Assembly (NCBI GenBank): GCA_964017045.1
Contig: OZ024811.1
Span: 11,623,818 to 11,687,817, forward strand
DNA length: 64,000 nucleotides
Reading direction: 5' to 3'
From: Omphiscola glabra
Lineage: Eukaryota; Mollusca; Gastropoda; Lymnaeidae
Each line of letters opens with the position of its first letter. Position 1 is the stretch's first letter. Shown here piece by piece: positions 22,691 through 36,800 of this stretch. The notes under the pieces are model-generated. The model did no database searches. It had not been told where the DNA came from and worked only from the letters and a program-made list of their open reading frames with translations. A program made the translations under genes and the position numbers.

Positions 22691-24592
22691 TCGAAGCCTT
22701 GCTCATCTTCGCATGCTATGTTCTAGTGCTGAAAGACCACCTCGCTAGTTTTATACGGCTCACGTGAATGAGTGAGTAAAATTGTTCTGGCACTTCATGT
22801 GAAGGAGAAAATGACGATATGTGTGGGAAGATACATTATGACGATATGTGTGTCCGTGGCTTCATGTGAGAGAAGCTTTTTGAAAAATGAAATTTATAAA
22901 GAACTGTTTTGTGATCTACAGGCTTTCTGGTCTTGCAATTTTATCAACTGAAAATGATAATTTGAATATTTTGATGACGTGATTGACAGGTTTACATGTT
23001 CGAAGACCAGAACTGTAAAGTTGTAACAGAAAAGTTTACTAATTTAATGAAAATAAATTTTGTTGCGTTTTTAATCGTATAGACGATTCTATAATATAAA
23101 CTAGTTAAGAATTAGGACTTACTCGGTGCAGTTCGGGGGCGGGTAGAGGGTGGTGGTGGTGGGGGTGGGGGGTCTTTCGAAAAGAAATCAAGTCCAGCAA
23201 CAAAAAAGGTGGGGGGGGGGGAGTGTTGCTGATACAATAAATTTACCGCACGGGGTGACACCAAACAGGGTTGCCAACATAAAGATTTAATAAAATGAAA
23301 TAATAAATAACAGCAATAGTATTCTGGCAATACTAAATGAAATTACGGACAAATATTCTAAATCTGTGGATTTATTTTACAGGCAAGCAACATTTTTTAC
23401 GGACACATTTTTAAAAATAATGTTACGACTTACGAAGTTTTAAAAAATTCAAATATAGTTTGGACTATATTATTATGACTGTGTATGAGTAATATGACTC
23501 GATCTTATTGGAAAATGAGGCTGGAGCCTATTTTCATAACATTATTTTATTACACAGAATTCTAACCGGTGCTGAATTTCAACTGCTTATGATCGTAACA
23601 AGTAAGAAGACATCACATAAGTTGAGATATACCCGTCTCAATTCGTTCAGCTACAACATTTTTTGTACAAAGCCATTTTTTTCGTTCATCCTAAGGTTCT
23701 TACGGACAGTTATGGAAAGTAATTTTAGGTCAAATTTTTATGGAATATCTTAACTTAACAGACGGTTGACAACCGTAAAACAACACTAGTGACGCCCCTG
23801 GAGTCATTGGTCGCGATTATCATGTGGAACATTACGGATGCATACATATATAATAAAAACATAGTCTACCATTTAGTCCATTTTTATTAAAAACTGCCCA
23901 AATTTATAATAATAATTATAATTGACATTCCAAAATTATGCCAATAATTTATTTAAAGAAAAAAAGAATGTTCTGGCAAGTCTTTAAGATTAAGCTTCTT
24001 ATTATATCTAATGTGTCCAATCCTAGCAATTAAAAAGAATAATAATAATAAAGAGAAGAAAGTCGTAATTCATTTTTTTAAAAAACAAGGGAGAGAAATA
24101 TTGTTGTTATTTATAAGAACAGCTGATAGAAACGAAAGTAGAAAGTCATAGAGAGTGCTTACCCCTAGTTATTACTGTTGTGTGAGTGTGTGTGTGTGCA
24201 TTTTAACTATACATTATTATATAGTTAAGTTAATATGTTTTGAGATGGTTTACTACATCAAAAGAGTATCACAAATATGCGTGATTTTAATTTCATAAAT
24301 GGATCTCAAAATAAAAAAGATTTCCTAGAAATCATCTTTTACGACCCGTATCTGGTTCGGTCCCAGATCTGAGCTCACTACCTACACAATTAAATTAAAT
24401 AGGTCAGAGGTCATATTGATGTGTTGGATAGAAATTATTGAATTTTGACACAATTTATCCTTTTCTTTTAAAAACCATTGCGTATATTGAAATATTCTTA
24501 TTCATTATTTTTTAAATAAATTTAGTTTGATATCAAAATATAATGTTATTTTTAAAAATAAAAATAAAACTTCAGCGATGTGCAATCGGAAT

Positions 24593-24602
24593 GTCACGTG
24601 AC
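24593..24602. promoter_or_regulatory. Palindromic E-box GTCACGTGAC (CLEAR-type)
   Basis: Exact GTCACGTGAC 214 bases upstream of the Atos start codon. This 10-mer is the consensus of the MiT/TFE (TFEB, MITF) CLEAR element. Promoter position is inferred from the start codon only; no TSS is known. AAATGGCGGGG at 24706 is a second GC-containing patch before the gene. Confidence 0.5.
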
Positions 24603-24815
24603 CTAGACGATGAGAACAACATTTCATGATGATAAACAGGTCTGACGAACTATACAGTCAAATGACTTGTCGACTTTATTTTCTCTGGACATTATACATT
24701 TCACAAATGGCGGGGTGATTACTTAGCCAAGTGATTCTCATGATTTAACAGAGAGTAGTGAAGTAAACATGCATTTAGTTTTAGAAATAGACACTTTTCC
24801 GTTGGTTGAAAAACT

Positions 24816-27800
24816 ATGAAGCCCAAAAAAGGTAAGATGGCCCACTGGAGTTTTTTGTTCTGTAGTCACTGCTACGTGCGTTATGTTAATCTGAAATTTA
24901 CCCTGCCATAATCGCAAACTGTTTTTAATGGATTTCACATTCACGAATTCAACTATCCATATGCGTTAAAACTAAGTAGGCACTAATGTTAATTTAAATG
25001 GTTATTATAAGACAAGCAGTAAAGTAAAAATGGAACAATGAAAATAAGTAAATTTTATTAAAATTTATTTAAATCGGTTTAAGTTTGATAGCCTGAATTA
25101 ATTAATTTAAGTAAGTTTACTTAAAGTTTAAGACTGTCCAGGATTAGTTATTTTTCTTACTTAGGCTATGTCTATATATAAATTTTTTAAAGTCCTACTT
25201 ACTTATCGCAGCAATAAAACCAATTAATAATAATTAATAGTAAATTGGGCCTGCTTTAACTTATTTAAGTTATAAGTCTTAAAATTATATATTATGTTGA
25301 TTTATTAAGGGCTTTAAAGACTCAATATTGAAATAGAATTGCCTATGCCTATAAAATTATAATTTGTAATAATTAAATTAATATAACACATTGCTAGGCC
25401 TAATTGAAAATGAAAACATGACTTACATAAATTGCCTAATTAATAACTTATATTAGTTACATCATATCTCCCCCCATCCCCATGGTGACAAAGATTGCAT
25501 AGACTATAATATATCAAGTGATTTTGAGTATAGTTGACTTGGAAAATGTTTGTCATATTTCATACATATCTACAAAAAAATCACTGAAAAAAGGTTAACT
25601 AATAAAGTTTAATTAAAGGTCAGATAGGGCCTGAAGTATTAAAAATAAGCTATTATTATTAGCATAATAGCCTAATACTCAGAAGTGTGTGGAATGGAGG
25701 CATTCAATCAAAGAGTAAAATGAAAAATTTTAAGTTAGAAAGTGTCTATGATAATGTAGGCTATTTTATTTACTTAAACGTATATAACGGATTTTCCTTT
25801 TTTCTTTCATTAAAAATAATTCTTTTTAAATAAGGAGATTAATTACTTTCTAAACGTTATATTTATTTTGAACAATTGAAAATGTTGTTACAAAATCTGT
25901 CTTTAGACTTTAGTTTGAGAAAACTTGTCAAAAAAGGCTCAAACATCAAACTTTGAAATATCTAATTATTATTCTCTTCCAAATCCCCCACCCCCTGACG
26001 TTACAGTACATCCACTTGTATTTATTTATAATCTTTTCAGGGATTTAACTTAAACATATTGTGATGTACAGTAACTGAAAGTAAAGAAACTCTTTCTTCA
26101 TATAAGGAGTAACACAAGCAGCCCACTTTTGTATTTTCAGTCAAGTTGATAGAAGTTTTCACCTGGATTATAAACCAGCCTCTATAAAACACATAAGACC
26201 TCAAACACTGAAAACATCAATGGGGGACTTTAAGCCCTCTTTTATACAGATCCCCAAACAGTGACACTATCTCTAGGGGGAGACCACAAGGATGGCTTTG
26301 TTTATTTTTGGCAAAAAGTCTCATTTTTTTTTAAATAATTGTTTTTTTTAAGGATGAACTATTCACACGTTGAATTCAATATGACAGCAAAATAAATAAA
26401 AACATGAAATGTTTCTCTGAGTTAAATTTTTTTCCCACCAAACATACACACTTAGTTATGAATATGTTGGATATTTGAATGTACCGCTCATAGTGCATCT
26501 CCATCCCCATCTACTCATTCTAGTCAATGTACCGGTACAGCATTTTATGACATTCATAAAAAAAAACCCTAGCAGGTGACTTAAGCAGCCCAGCTTGACT
26601 TTCTTTTATGATCCACTAGAGTGGACATAAACCTGCTCTCTTTGCCTGAAGTGCATCCATTGTGTGCTCAGGACGACACTATAGAAATTATTTCATCAAA
26701 TGCTTAGAAAATATGAGAGTAGTTTATTTCAGATTGTAAATAAGGCTATTTTATGACATATGGACAATTTTTCTTATGTCTTAAATTTTATTTAAGTCAT
26801 TCATATAATTAACTGGATATCAGCCTGTGTATTCTGCACACTTCAAATATATTAAGTATATTAAGTACTGTTTTTCAGATTTACAGTCTGTAAAAGAAAT
26901 GAAATTGAAAATTTATTAATGTTAATTTTAATGGTTGATTCTGATGATATTACTTCTGTTGTAAGAGTTATTGCTAATATCAGAATCTAATTTTGGCAGC
27001 AACTTTTATAGATTTTTAAAAAATTTTTTTATCCTGATGATAGGATTTTCAACTAGAAAATTTCAGATCACCTTCAAAATGCATTCCAGTTCATCTTAAA
27101 TTTTGGGGTTGATAAGAACAGATAGACACTTTTTTTGTGTTTAAAACTTGTTGTTTTTAAATTGGTGGCACATTCCAAAAAAATGACAAATTTTTACTAA
27201 ACTATAAATTATGAACTGTTGCTGTAAAATGATTTCTTATCTGTTTTTAGGGGAAAGCAACTCAGAAATGGAAGAAGATTTGAAGGACCCTTTACAGTTG
27301 GTGAAGGAGTTGGTTTTGTTGATAGCAGAGGCCAGAACTCCTGATCTTTCTGTGAAGGGACGCGTGGAAGGACCTCACTGCCCTGTTATACGTGGCCGCG
27401 TGGCCCACAAGTGTAATGCTGAAAAAGTTGAGGTAACAAAGCTGTGAAGTTGTCATTGTCACTGTTGGTGTCGTTTAACATCATTCAGTCTAACATGCCG
27501 CTAAAAACCCCAGCAGATTAAATTAAAGCTGAAACTCCATTACATTAAAGAACAGGCCTGCACAACTCAAAACGTAAGGCGGGCCGTAATAATTTTTTAA
27601 AAACTTGCATGAGCCATAATACTTTATGAAAAATTGTGCAGGCCGAAAGATAATAGGACAGGGGCAAAAGCTATTAAGAAAATAATATTAAAAAATAATA
27701 TTTTGTTACTTCTCGGGCCGCAGAAGTGGGTGCTGGCGGGCCCCTATGTTGTGCAGGCCTGTTATAGAACATGAAATAAAATCACATTATCATAGCTGTT

Positions 27801-30800
27801 TATAGTTTTTCCAATTATTATTGCAATTACAATTTATGTGAAAACTTTTTTTAAAAAAATAGTTGAAATAATTGTGAAAAGGGTAGGGAAAACCCTGTTC
27901 CTTGCAATTAAATATATTACACTGAAAAGTGTTTGATTTGAGTAGCCAAAGAAAACCATTTTGAAGAAATGATAAAATGAAAAATATGCAAACCAAATCT
28001 TTAGTAGCTGCTCCGATATTGGTTTTAGTATTGTGTCACATAAATTTGAGGAGCTGTCATTTGAAATTACACAGTGATGAAAGCCCTTGTCGGGAAGCAT
28101 GTCTCTCTCAATAGCTCTAATAGCTTATTGTTAACAATAGTTTCTAAAACCACTTGAACTTGATCACCACTCTATTATTATAATAATAATAATAATAATA
28201 TGGACTGGGGTTTTGTCCTTAGTGCCTGAGAGCAAGTGAATTCTGCTTCTTGGTACAGCAGCTGTGGCACAACAACATCCCCATCTGTTTGGACATCATT
28301 CTATTCCCTGAGTGTTCCCATGGCAGGGATGAAGCTCATGTCACGGAGGGGACTGTTACCTCTGTGACCAAAGAAAACACACTCCTTGTGGAGCGATGGA
28401 CCATCAATACAACCAAAAAACGGTGGGTATATTTAGGATAATTTATTTGCTCTCTTCAAAAGATATAAAGGAAAACATATTAACTCTTTACATTCCTCTT
28501 GTAACTTTATTTACACTGGTGTTTTTTTTTTAGGCTTATGAAATTTAGTTACTTTTTGTTTTTAATAATGTTTTCAGTTTCAATTTAAAAGTATTTTTTT
28601 TTTAAATTTAAAAAATAAGATGTTAACATTTATTGTGAGACAGAAATTCAAACTTGGAGCAATAAGGGTTAACAAAAGTTTCCTATTTGACGAAGATAAT
28701 TTTGCAGAGGATAGTAGTTCCCATGAATATAGTTCCGAAGATAGGGATACAAATGTGTTACCTAAAACAAGATGGTGATACAGATGTGAGAGCTAAAGCA
28801 AGAAAGCTCTACAAATATTAATGTGAGACCTAAAGTAAGATAGTGATGCAAATGTGAGACCTAACTCAAGGCAAGATGGCAAACATTTTCTCATGCTGGT
28901 GGCTCTTCAGCAGAGAGTCAGGTCAAAATAGCACCCTTCCAAAGTTCCTGAAGCAGTTGATTGCTTGTTTCCAGGATTGCTGTTGCTCTACATGGGTGAT
29001 AAGGGTTCAAAGGAAGATGGAGATGTTCTTCTTCGTCCTTTGCACACAAAGTTGACAAAAGCAATTATTGACTTGAGTAGTACGCCTTGAATTGACTTGT
29101 TATTTGTGTAAATGCTTTTTATGCAGTTTACTTGGCAGGAGTTGTCGGAATTTTCATTTGTGTTACTGTCATAATGACTACAGGACTTATCTCTGTGTTT
29201 CATTTCATAGTTTTAAACTTCTTTTAGATGAGTCACATCCACTCCGAGTGCTGGTGATGTTCTTGCTTGTTTAGGGGTTTTATTGGAATTGAACTCCAGT
29301 TCACTAGTTTGGACTGCTAGGCCACTCTGGAAATTGAGATACAGCCAGTTCAAAGATACCAGATAATCAAACTATCATATAAAAAAAAATCGGTCTATGT
29401 GATAGTGAGACGGGTCATGTTGCAAATATCTTTACCTACTGTACTAAAAACTTTTGAGGTAGAACAATATGGAAATGAAATGGTTCATGTTTAGTAATAA
29501 TGCTACTAAGAACCGTGTCGGGAAAAGGTGATGAGATGAATCCTGTTTTAAGTCAAGGGTATGAATAGTAGTGACAGTGAAGACCAGCAAGTTCTCATCT
29601 AATGGCCTCCACATAAGGAAAGGCAATAAGTGGTGGAAAAAAAATATTTTCACTATTTACTGGATGAATGCAAACATAATAAATGCAAGGATGATTTTTA
29701 AAAAAACAACAAAAAAAACAAAAACATATGGAACTAGTTACATTTAACCACAGGCTGGTATCACAGCTAACAATAATATTTATAAGGGACTGCATTCAAG
29801 ACATGTGAAGTAAATAAATAATATAACAAGAAATGTTAAAGCTTGAAAAAAAAAAAATACTCAACAATTGAACATATGTTTTGGCTAGATGCCTTCCTCT
29901 TCAAACGATGCAATAATAAACAATAGATAAAGTTAAATAAAAAATAAAACATGTTTTTTGAAGAGCTCAATAATGTCAATGTAGGTCAAAGTTCAGAACA
30001 AGAATGCTCTGTGTTATTTTTAGATCTCAGTGATGTCATTGCAGCCCAAGCTTCTCCATAATAGCAACAAAAAAAAAAAAAAAAAATAAAAAATTAACAT
30101 TTTATTTTCCCTGTCATTTTGCCACAACTAAACACTCATGGTCATGCTAGTGAGACTCCCAATAGGACGGAAAGGAACTGCATTGTTTGCAGCAGTATGC
30201 CAGAGAGAGAGAGAAAAAAAACTACTTTAATTTAAATTTCCTCTCTATACATCTTACATAAAATATTTGTTATAGTATACAATACCGTACTAATGGTCAG
30301 CTAGGGATAGATACAGATGTACATGACCCTTTCTATGAGCTGTGAGAGTGTACTGTGTTTCACCAGGATCAGCACGGTGAAACTACCTAAGAACTTGTTA
30401 TTTTCATTCTGTACATGTTAATATGTTATTATCTCATTGTATCCGCAGATACGATACGATACAAGAATGAATGTTGCTGCAGGGAAAATAGCATTTATGG
30501 GAAAAATAATCTGAAAGTTTTAAGTTAAAAAAAATAAAAAAATTTGCATTGCTCTCTCTCCTGTAAAAAAAATTATACGATGGTTTGGTCACAACTTCAA
30601 AGCAATAAAATTATATCTTTAAAAATGTTTATTAATGAATTAAATAATTCCCATGTTTTTCTCAATGTAATAATATTTAGACCAGTTTTCTAATGCTTAC
30701 GTGGGGGGGGGGGAGGAAATTGGGGTCAATGGAAATTTTAAAAAAATCAAGGATGTAGTTTATTGAAAAAACGGTTTTTGTGTGTGTCTTGTGTTTATAT

Positions 30801-33800
30801 TCTGATTTTTTAAAAATTATTTTTGGAAATGTCTATTGCAATGACTTTGGTCATGAACTTATGTTATAATGACAAAAGCTGTAGGCTGTTTGAAGTAACT
30901 CATAAAGTGTCCTATTAAAGGCCATCAACATTTAGCAGTTGTTTTTTTTTTTATAAAGTCGATGATCTTTGGCAGCCCAATTCCATTTGACCAAACATGT
31001 GTGTCATTTTTGTTTGTCACCAATATTCACTATGAGTAGCAATATGTTTTGTTGTCTGTGGTCGTCACCAGTTTTCACTATGTGTCATAATAGATTGTAA
31101 AGCTTGTACATTTTTCACCTGCATCCGCTACATGTAATCATTTGTTATTTCCCCCCAGGCAAGAGGGCTATTCTTCCAACATGTTGCTTCAAGCGGTCAG
31201 GTCCTACCTCCATTTCTCACAGATCAGCTCCTGGCTTTATTCCATTGGCGGTAAACTGCCAGGAATACTGACATACAGGTAGGTGACCGACCCCAATATG
31301 TTCATGGTGACTGACACCAATATGTTCATGGTGACTGACCCCAATATCTTCATTGTTACTGATTCTGATATGTTTATAAACCTGCGGTCTTCAACACAGT
31401 CCTTACTGAGTATTCCCAGTGTGGATGGATACAGAAAAAAGTCATTCGGAGTGCGCTCTTTTGAAGCGATATCGCCAAAATAATGGGACAACTTGCCACA
31501 ATCTTTGAGGGAAATTGAAAATGATAAAAAAATTATTTAAGAAACATTTAAAGACTTTTTTCTTTAAATAGATTTAAAAGAACATCAGAGCGCTGTGAGC
31601 ATGCTAAAGTAGCATGGATTTCATGGTTACTGACCCCAAAATGTTCATGCTGACCGAACCACAAGAAGCCATAATCTCTAGGTTATCATTCAGTCAATCA
31701 ACTACAAACTACTTACCTAAAAATTAAAATTTTACCCAAGTAGATTAATTCCCCTGTAGCATCAGTTAAATATTAAACTCAAAAATTTAATGACATTAGT
31801 TTTTTGAACAGAAAATGTCACAATTGGGTCACAAAGGTTTACCCTTTTTTTTGGTTCTTATTTAAAATGTCTCTGATGTTATCTAATAAATCAGTTTATT
31901 TATCCTTTAAAATGTCTCTAATGTTATCTAATAAGTCAGTTTATTTATCTTTTAAAATGTCTCTAATATTATCTAATAAGTCAGTTTATTTATCATTTAA
32001 AATGTCTCTAATGTTATCTAATAAGTCAGTTTATTTATCATTTAAAATGTCTCTGATGTTATCTAATAAGTCAGTTTCTTTATCATTTAAAATGTCTCCA
32101 ATGTTATCTAATAAGTCAGTTTATTTATCATTTAAAATGTTTCTAATGTTATCTAATAAGTCAGTTAGTTTATCATTTAAATAGAAGTATGCCAGCGATA
32201 ATTGCTGTTATTTTCATTTGACCAGAGTCTACGCACCAGGGGAGGTGTCAGGCATTGACTTCCCCCAGCCACCAGATGAGCACATCTTTCCCGTGTGTCA
32301 GGACACAATCACTGTCAATGTGCTGTCTTTGAAGAGACAAACCACCGTGCCGGCCCTCATGTGTGCCCAGTTTGATTTTCAGGAGTGCAGGCACAGGCAA
32401 GGGGTGGCGGCCAGTCACAGGAAATCAGATCCCCAGAAAGGTGGGCCTGCTGCGGGAGATCAGCCGAGGAAGAACTCAACAGCGCCACCCGGTGAATGTT
32501 TTCAGCAGAGAGGAGCGACAGCGAAAAGGAAAGCCAAACCCAGGGTGCGCAACCACTCAACTGTTGAGCGGAACGCATTGTTTGTTTCTTCCCCTGCACC
32601 TGAAAATATTGCTGGATGTGCTAGGGAAAAAGTTTGTACTGGCACGAAGATTATGACCGCAGATGACATTGCTAGACGCAAAGCACAGAATCTGGCCAAA
32701 ATGCGCCTCAGGGATGGGGGCGATTGCCCCATTGGCTCAACAAGTGTCAGTCATGACATGAAAGCTTTCATTAAACATTCTATGTCATCACATGTCGGGG
32801 ATATGTCGGACTGTGCTGCATACAGGCTTCCCTCCAAACATCTGAAGGGATCAGAGTTGGGAAGGTCGAGGTCGCATGCCACATATCAGAGCTCTGATAT
32901 TTTGTCAGCCATGCCAACCCAGCACCGCTATGATGAGGCAACCGCTGGCAAACACAGCCATTTGATTCGACTAGCCAAAGATGATTTGTTTGGGAGCCAC
33001 GATGGAAAGTTAAGAAAATTTGGGAAGTTTAAAAAGAAAGATGGCGAGAAGGATCTGAGAATAGAGCAAAGGAAGTGTTGGATGGGTGATGTTGGGGCAA
33101 AAACTGATCAACCATATCCTCAGGGTATTGGTGTGAGGAGTGAGGACGCTTGGACTCAACCAAGAAAGAAAGTAAGAAATCCTCCTGAAAAGGTTGCAGG
33201 ACCCTTGTACTCAACGGGTGGTAAGAAATGCATGGGAGAGGTCAACAATGTGAAGAAGTCCGGTGCTGAGAAAGAGCTGCTGTTTGCACTTCATACCAAA
33301 GCCAAACTTGAACAGTCGAAGACAGTCGCCTCATCTCCCTATCTGTTGGAAAAAAAAGAATTTTCAACATCGGCACGTCAAAAGAAAAATACTATTTCCC
33401 AAAAGGAAGCAAGTGAAGAGGAGTTTATAAGGAAACTTTCAGACAGGCTGTCCCTATATTCACTGTCCCCAAAAGATCTACCCACCAAAGATCTACGCCA
33501 TGAAGATGATGACGATGATGGCCGTCTGAAGCGCTCAAAACAACACCAAAGATCTTCCCAGAAGAGTCACTCAACTTCTACTGAAGGGCAGGACAATGAG
33601 ATTTCTGGGATTGAGAGAAGTAGCAAACTTAAGCTAACTGATCACACCACCTCTAGGACAATGAAAGGTTTGAACCCAATGTTACCAGAAGGACTTGTGA
33701 CTAGATCACTGGATGGGGTCATCACCAGATCAAAGGATGGGGCTGCCAGGTTACTGGGTGGGGTCGCCGCCAGGTCGCTGGGTGAGGCCAATGCCTGGTC

Positions 33801-36800
33801 AATCGTTGGCTCCAACACATTTTCTGAGCTGACTGTCAACGTTTCATCTTCACATGATTTCTTGGATGACTCTGACAGTACCCCAGTGGCTTCACCCAAA
33901 CAGTCCTCATCCCACCAAAAATTGCTACCCACAACCCACCAAAAAGCGTTGCCCTCACCACACAAAAGAGTGAATGCCAAATCGGTGGCAGAGAAAACAA
34001 TGAAGCTAAATGTTCAGAAATACCACAATGATGAGAAAAAGTCTGTGTCTGACAGGCGTGATGATTCACCTGCGAAATCCAAATATGAACATTCAACTGT
34101 TGGTCATTTGTACCCGGCAGGCAAGGAAAATAGCAGTATAGAGGCCAGGGGCTTCAACGATTTATTACCGGGCTCTTCCCCTCCTAGCAGATCTCCTGAA
34201 CCATTAGCAGACCAATCACATCAGAGCTATTCTGCCTGTGATCTATACACTAAAGACTTGACTAGTGAACACATACATTCTCTGTTTTATTATTCACAAT
34301 GTGATGCAAAAGTGCAAGATGGTCAGTGGCCACAAGACAAGGTAAGAGAAAGTTACTCCTACAGTGAAGAGCATCCATTCTTCGGTAACTTCCATAGAGC
34401 TCACTCAGAAAATGGCGGCCCTGTCCCCGAAAGAAGTCACTCACAAAATGGTGGTCCTGTCCCCGAAAGAAGTCGCTCACAAAATGGCGGTCCTGTCCCC
34501 CATACAGCTAATGATAAGGTGTATTCTAGGAAAATGTTTGAAGAGAATTTGCTTCCTCTTGTCTCTTATGATGCAGGAAGCGACACTTTCAAGAGCGTTG
34601 AACATTCAGTCAGTGCTAACGTCCTCCATAGTCCTAAAGTCCTGTTTTCACTGGAGGTGCCCGAGGAGAGCCTGAGAGATTCCAGGAAGTGCATCGACTT
34701 TGGTGAAAATCTTGAGTCTGAATTCTTCAGGTCCAAGATTGGTGATGATGTGAACACAGATGTGATCAGTAAATATATGGCCAGCCTGGCAGCCATGTCT
34801 GTATCTGGCGGCAACCTGGCAACTGGAAGTTATGACATTGGACTTGAGAGTGGTGGAAATAACACTCCGGAAAGCCAGAGTGGTGTATCTGCGGATGAAA
34901 TCACTGGAGGTGTTAGATCAGGTGAGAAAACCTCAGAGAACTTTGATCTAACAACTCTTTTGACTGACGAAGGGGATGTTGGTCACCATGGAAACACTGT
35001 GTGTGGGGGTTGGTATGAAACAAATTCCACCAAGCAGAGTATCGCAAGGAGGCAGCTTAACTATAGTCCAGTACAAGAGCGGTCAAATCTGGTGCCGACA
35101 AGCTCTGCAGAATCCAGGGAATCTGCCCCCACCCCTCAGAACGAAGACAAATCAATTGATGCATTACATTCATCTTCTGGTGGCTCGCCCAATAATTTTG
35201 AGACCTTTTGCTCCGAGTCCCCCATGCTGTCATCTTCATTTTCATCATCCTCCTCGTCAAGTTCATCCGGTTCATCTGTGCGAATGGCATCCCCTGTGTC
35301 CCATCCTGTTTCGAGAATGCCTGAATGCACCAGGCATAATCTCTGCGAGTCCAGCAACGAACAGAGTTCTGCCCTGCAGCAATTGAGTGCTGAGGACCCG
35401 TGGACTACCAATGTCGGAGACTGTATGAAGCAGGGCAATGCACTGTTCACTCAAACCTCCAATGCAGCCGTTCAACCTTTCACTAATACATCACCACCTG
35501 TGGCCTCAGGTCCTTATGATGACACCTTTGGAGAACCCAGCCATGGTGATCTCAAAGGAACCACCAGTCTTTCCAGTGTCAGTGAGACACACATGGGGGA
35601 TTCAAAACTCCCTGCACCGTCCCAGGATCGTGCTTTAATCCCAGAGCTTGTGACAACCGTTGAAAAGGTATTTTGTCCATCATCCTTTCACATCAAATCT
35701 CAGGAGCTGGTAAAACTGGGCCCCCTCAAGCAAGGCCCAACTGACGACAGCACCGAAAACCCACCTTTTGTGAAGGCAGCTTCCACTGATCAGGCCCTAC
35801 AGCTAAAACCCTTTAATCTTTCAGACAATTCTCTACCAACACTAAGATCTGGTTCGTCTGTGAATCCGACCAAACAAGAATCTCTGCAGCTTTCAAGTCT
35901 TTCAAACCATTGTGATAATGATGATCTCATCAACAGAACTCTCACTCTCACAGAACTCAACACTTGCAACACAACATTCAACAAACATGACAGCCCCGAC
36001 AGACATGATGGCCCCAACACACATTACAAACTCAACAAACATGGAACGTTGTCCCAAGACTTCTTTGCACCTAAAGTTCCCCATTTTGCTATGCCAGTTA
36101 AGCACAGTGGATGCCAGACTGCACTTCAAAACATCAATGAGGTCAATGGTCATCCTGTTGAATGTAGGATGGAAAAGAGCAACTTAAACAGAAACAGCAG
36201 CTGTGCTGATACTTGCCTGTCCGCTTACACTCGAGATGTTGACACTTCCCTGGCCATTTACGTGCAAGATAGTGATACTTGCCTGATTTCTTACTCACAA
36301 GTCCGTGACGGTTGCTTAGGAGTAGGAACACAAGATGGTGACTTTCAAGAAATTGAGACGGAAAGCCAGTTGAAGGCCATCATACCAACAAACCCTTCTG
36401 CTGACAGTGTCTTACCCACACATCAAGAATCTCAAACATGCACCGTCTTCCTGGACCCAGAGAATGACATTCTCGGCACAACCACTGACACATCCAGTGA
36501 GGAGGTTCTGGACCCTGGCTTGCCAGTCGCAGGATGCAATTATTTAAATGATATTAATTCTTCAAAAGGTGCTCTTGTCGCTGTTGATGAAATCGCAAGT
36601 GTGTCCTCTCAGTGTAAAAGTAAGTCAGTTGATTCAAGCTGGCTAGAGGAAGCAGTGAATAATAACAAGAACCATTCAGACAGCCTCAGTGTGTTGAATG
36701 ATTCTGGCAATGTCCATGAAGACACAAATGCTCCTACTACAGTGGACGCCTATGTTTCTGATGACAATACCCATGTCATGTTCTATATTTCTGAATCAAA

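Larger units (their letters stand above)
14520..24592. other. Intergenic interval between divergent BLOC1S6 and Atos genes
   Basis: About 10 kb with no supportable coding exon. It should hold the 5' UTR exon(s) and promoter of BLOC1S6, which I could not locate. Contents entered separately: SINE pieces, two to five MITE-type elements, a telomere-like array, a hairpin and three TGACGTCA sites. Elsewhere it is AT-rich unique-looking sequence with short frames full of K, I and F codons. A relic end GCTACGCCACTG at 16610-16621 matches the terminus of the element at 21344. Confidence 0.6.

Noticed and set aside
23112..23330. Frame with a polyproline run
   Set aside because: Created by a G/T-rich simple repeat at 23135-23221; no exon features.
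31804..32184. 126-residue frame before the Atos giant exon
   Set aside because: Produced by seven 45-bp repeats; no splice phase link and ends in array sequence.
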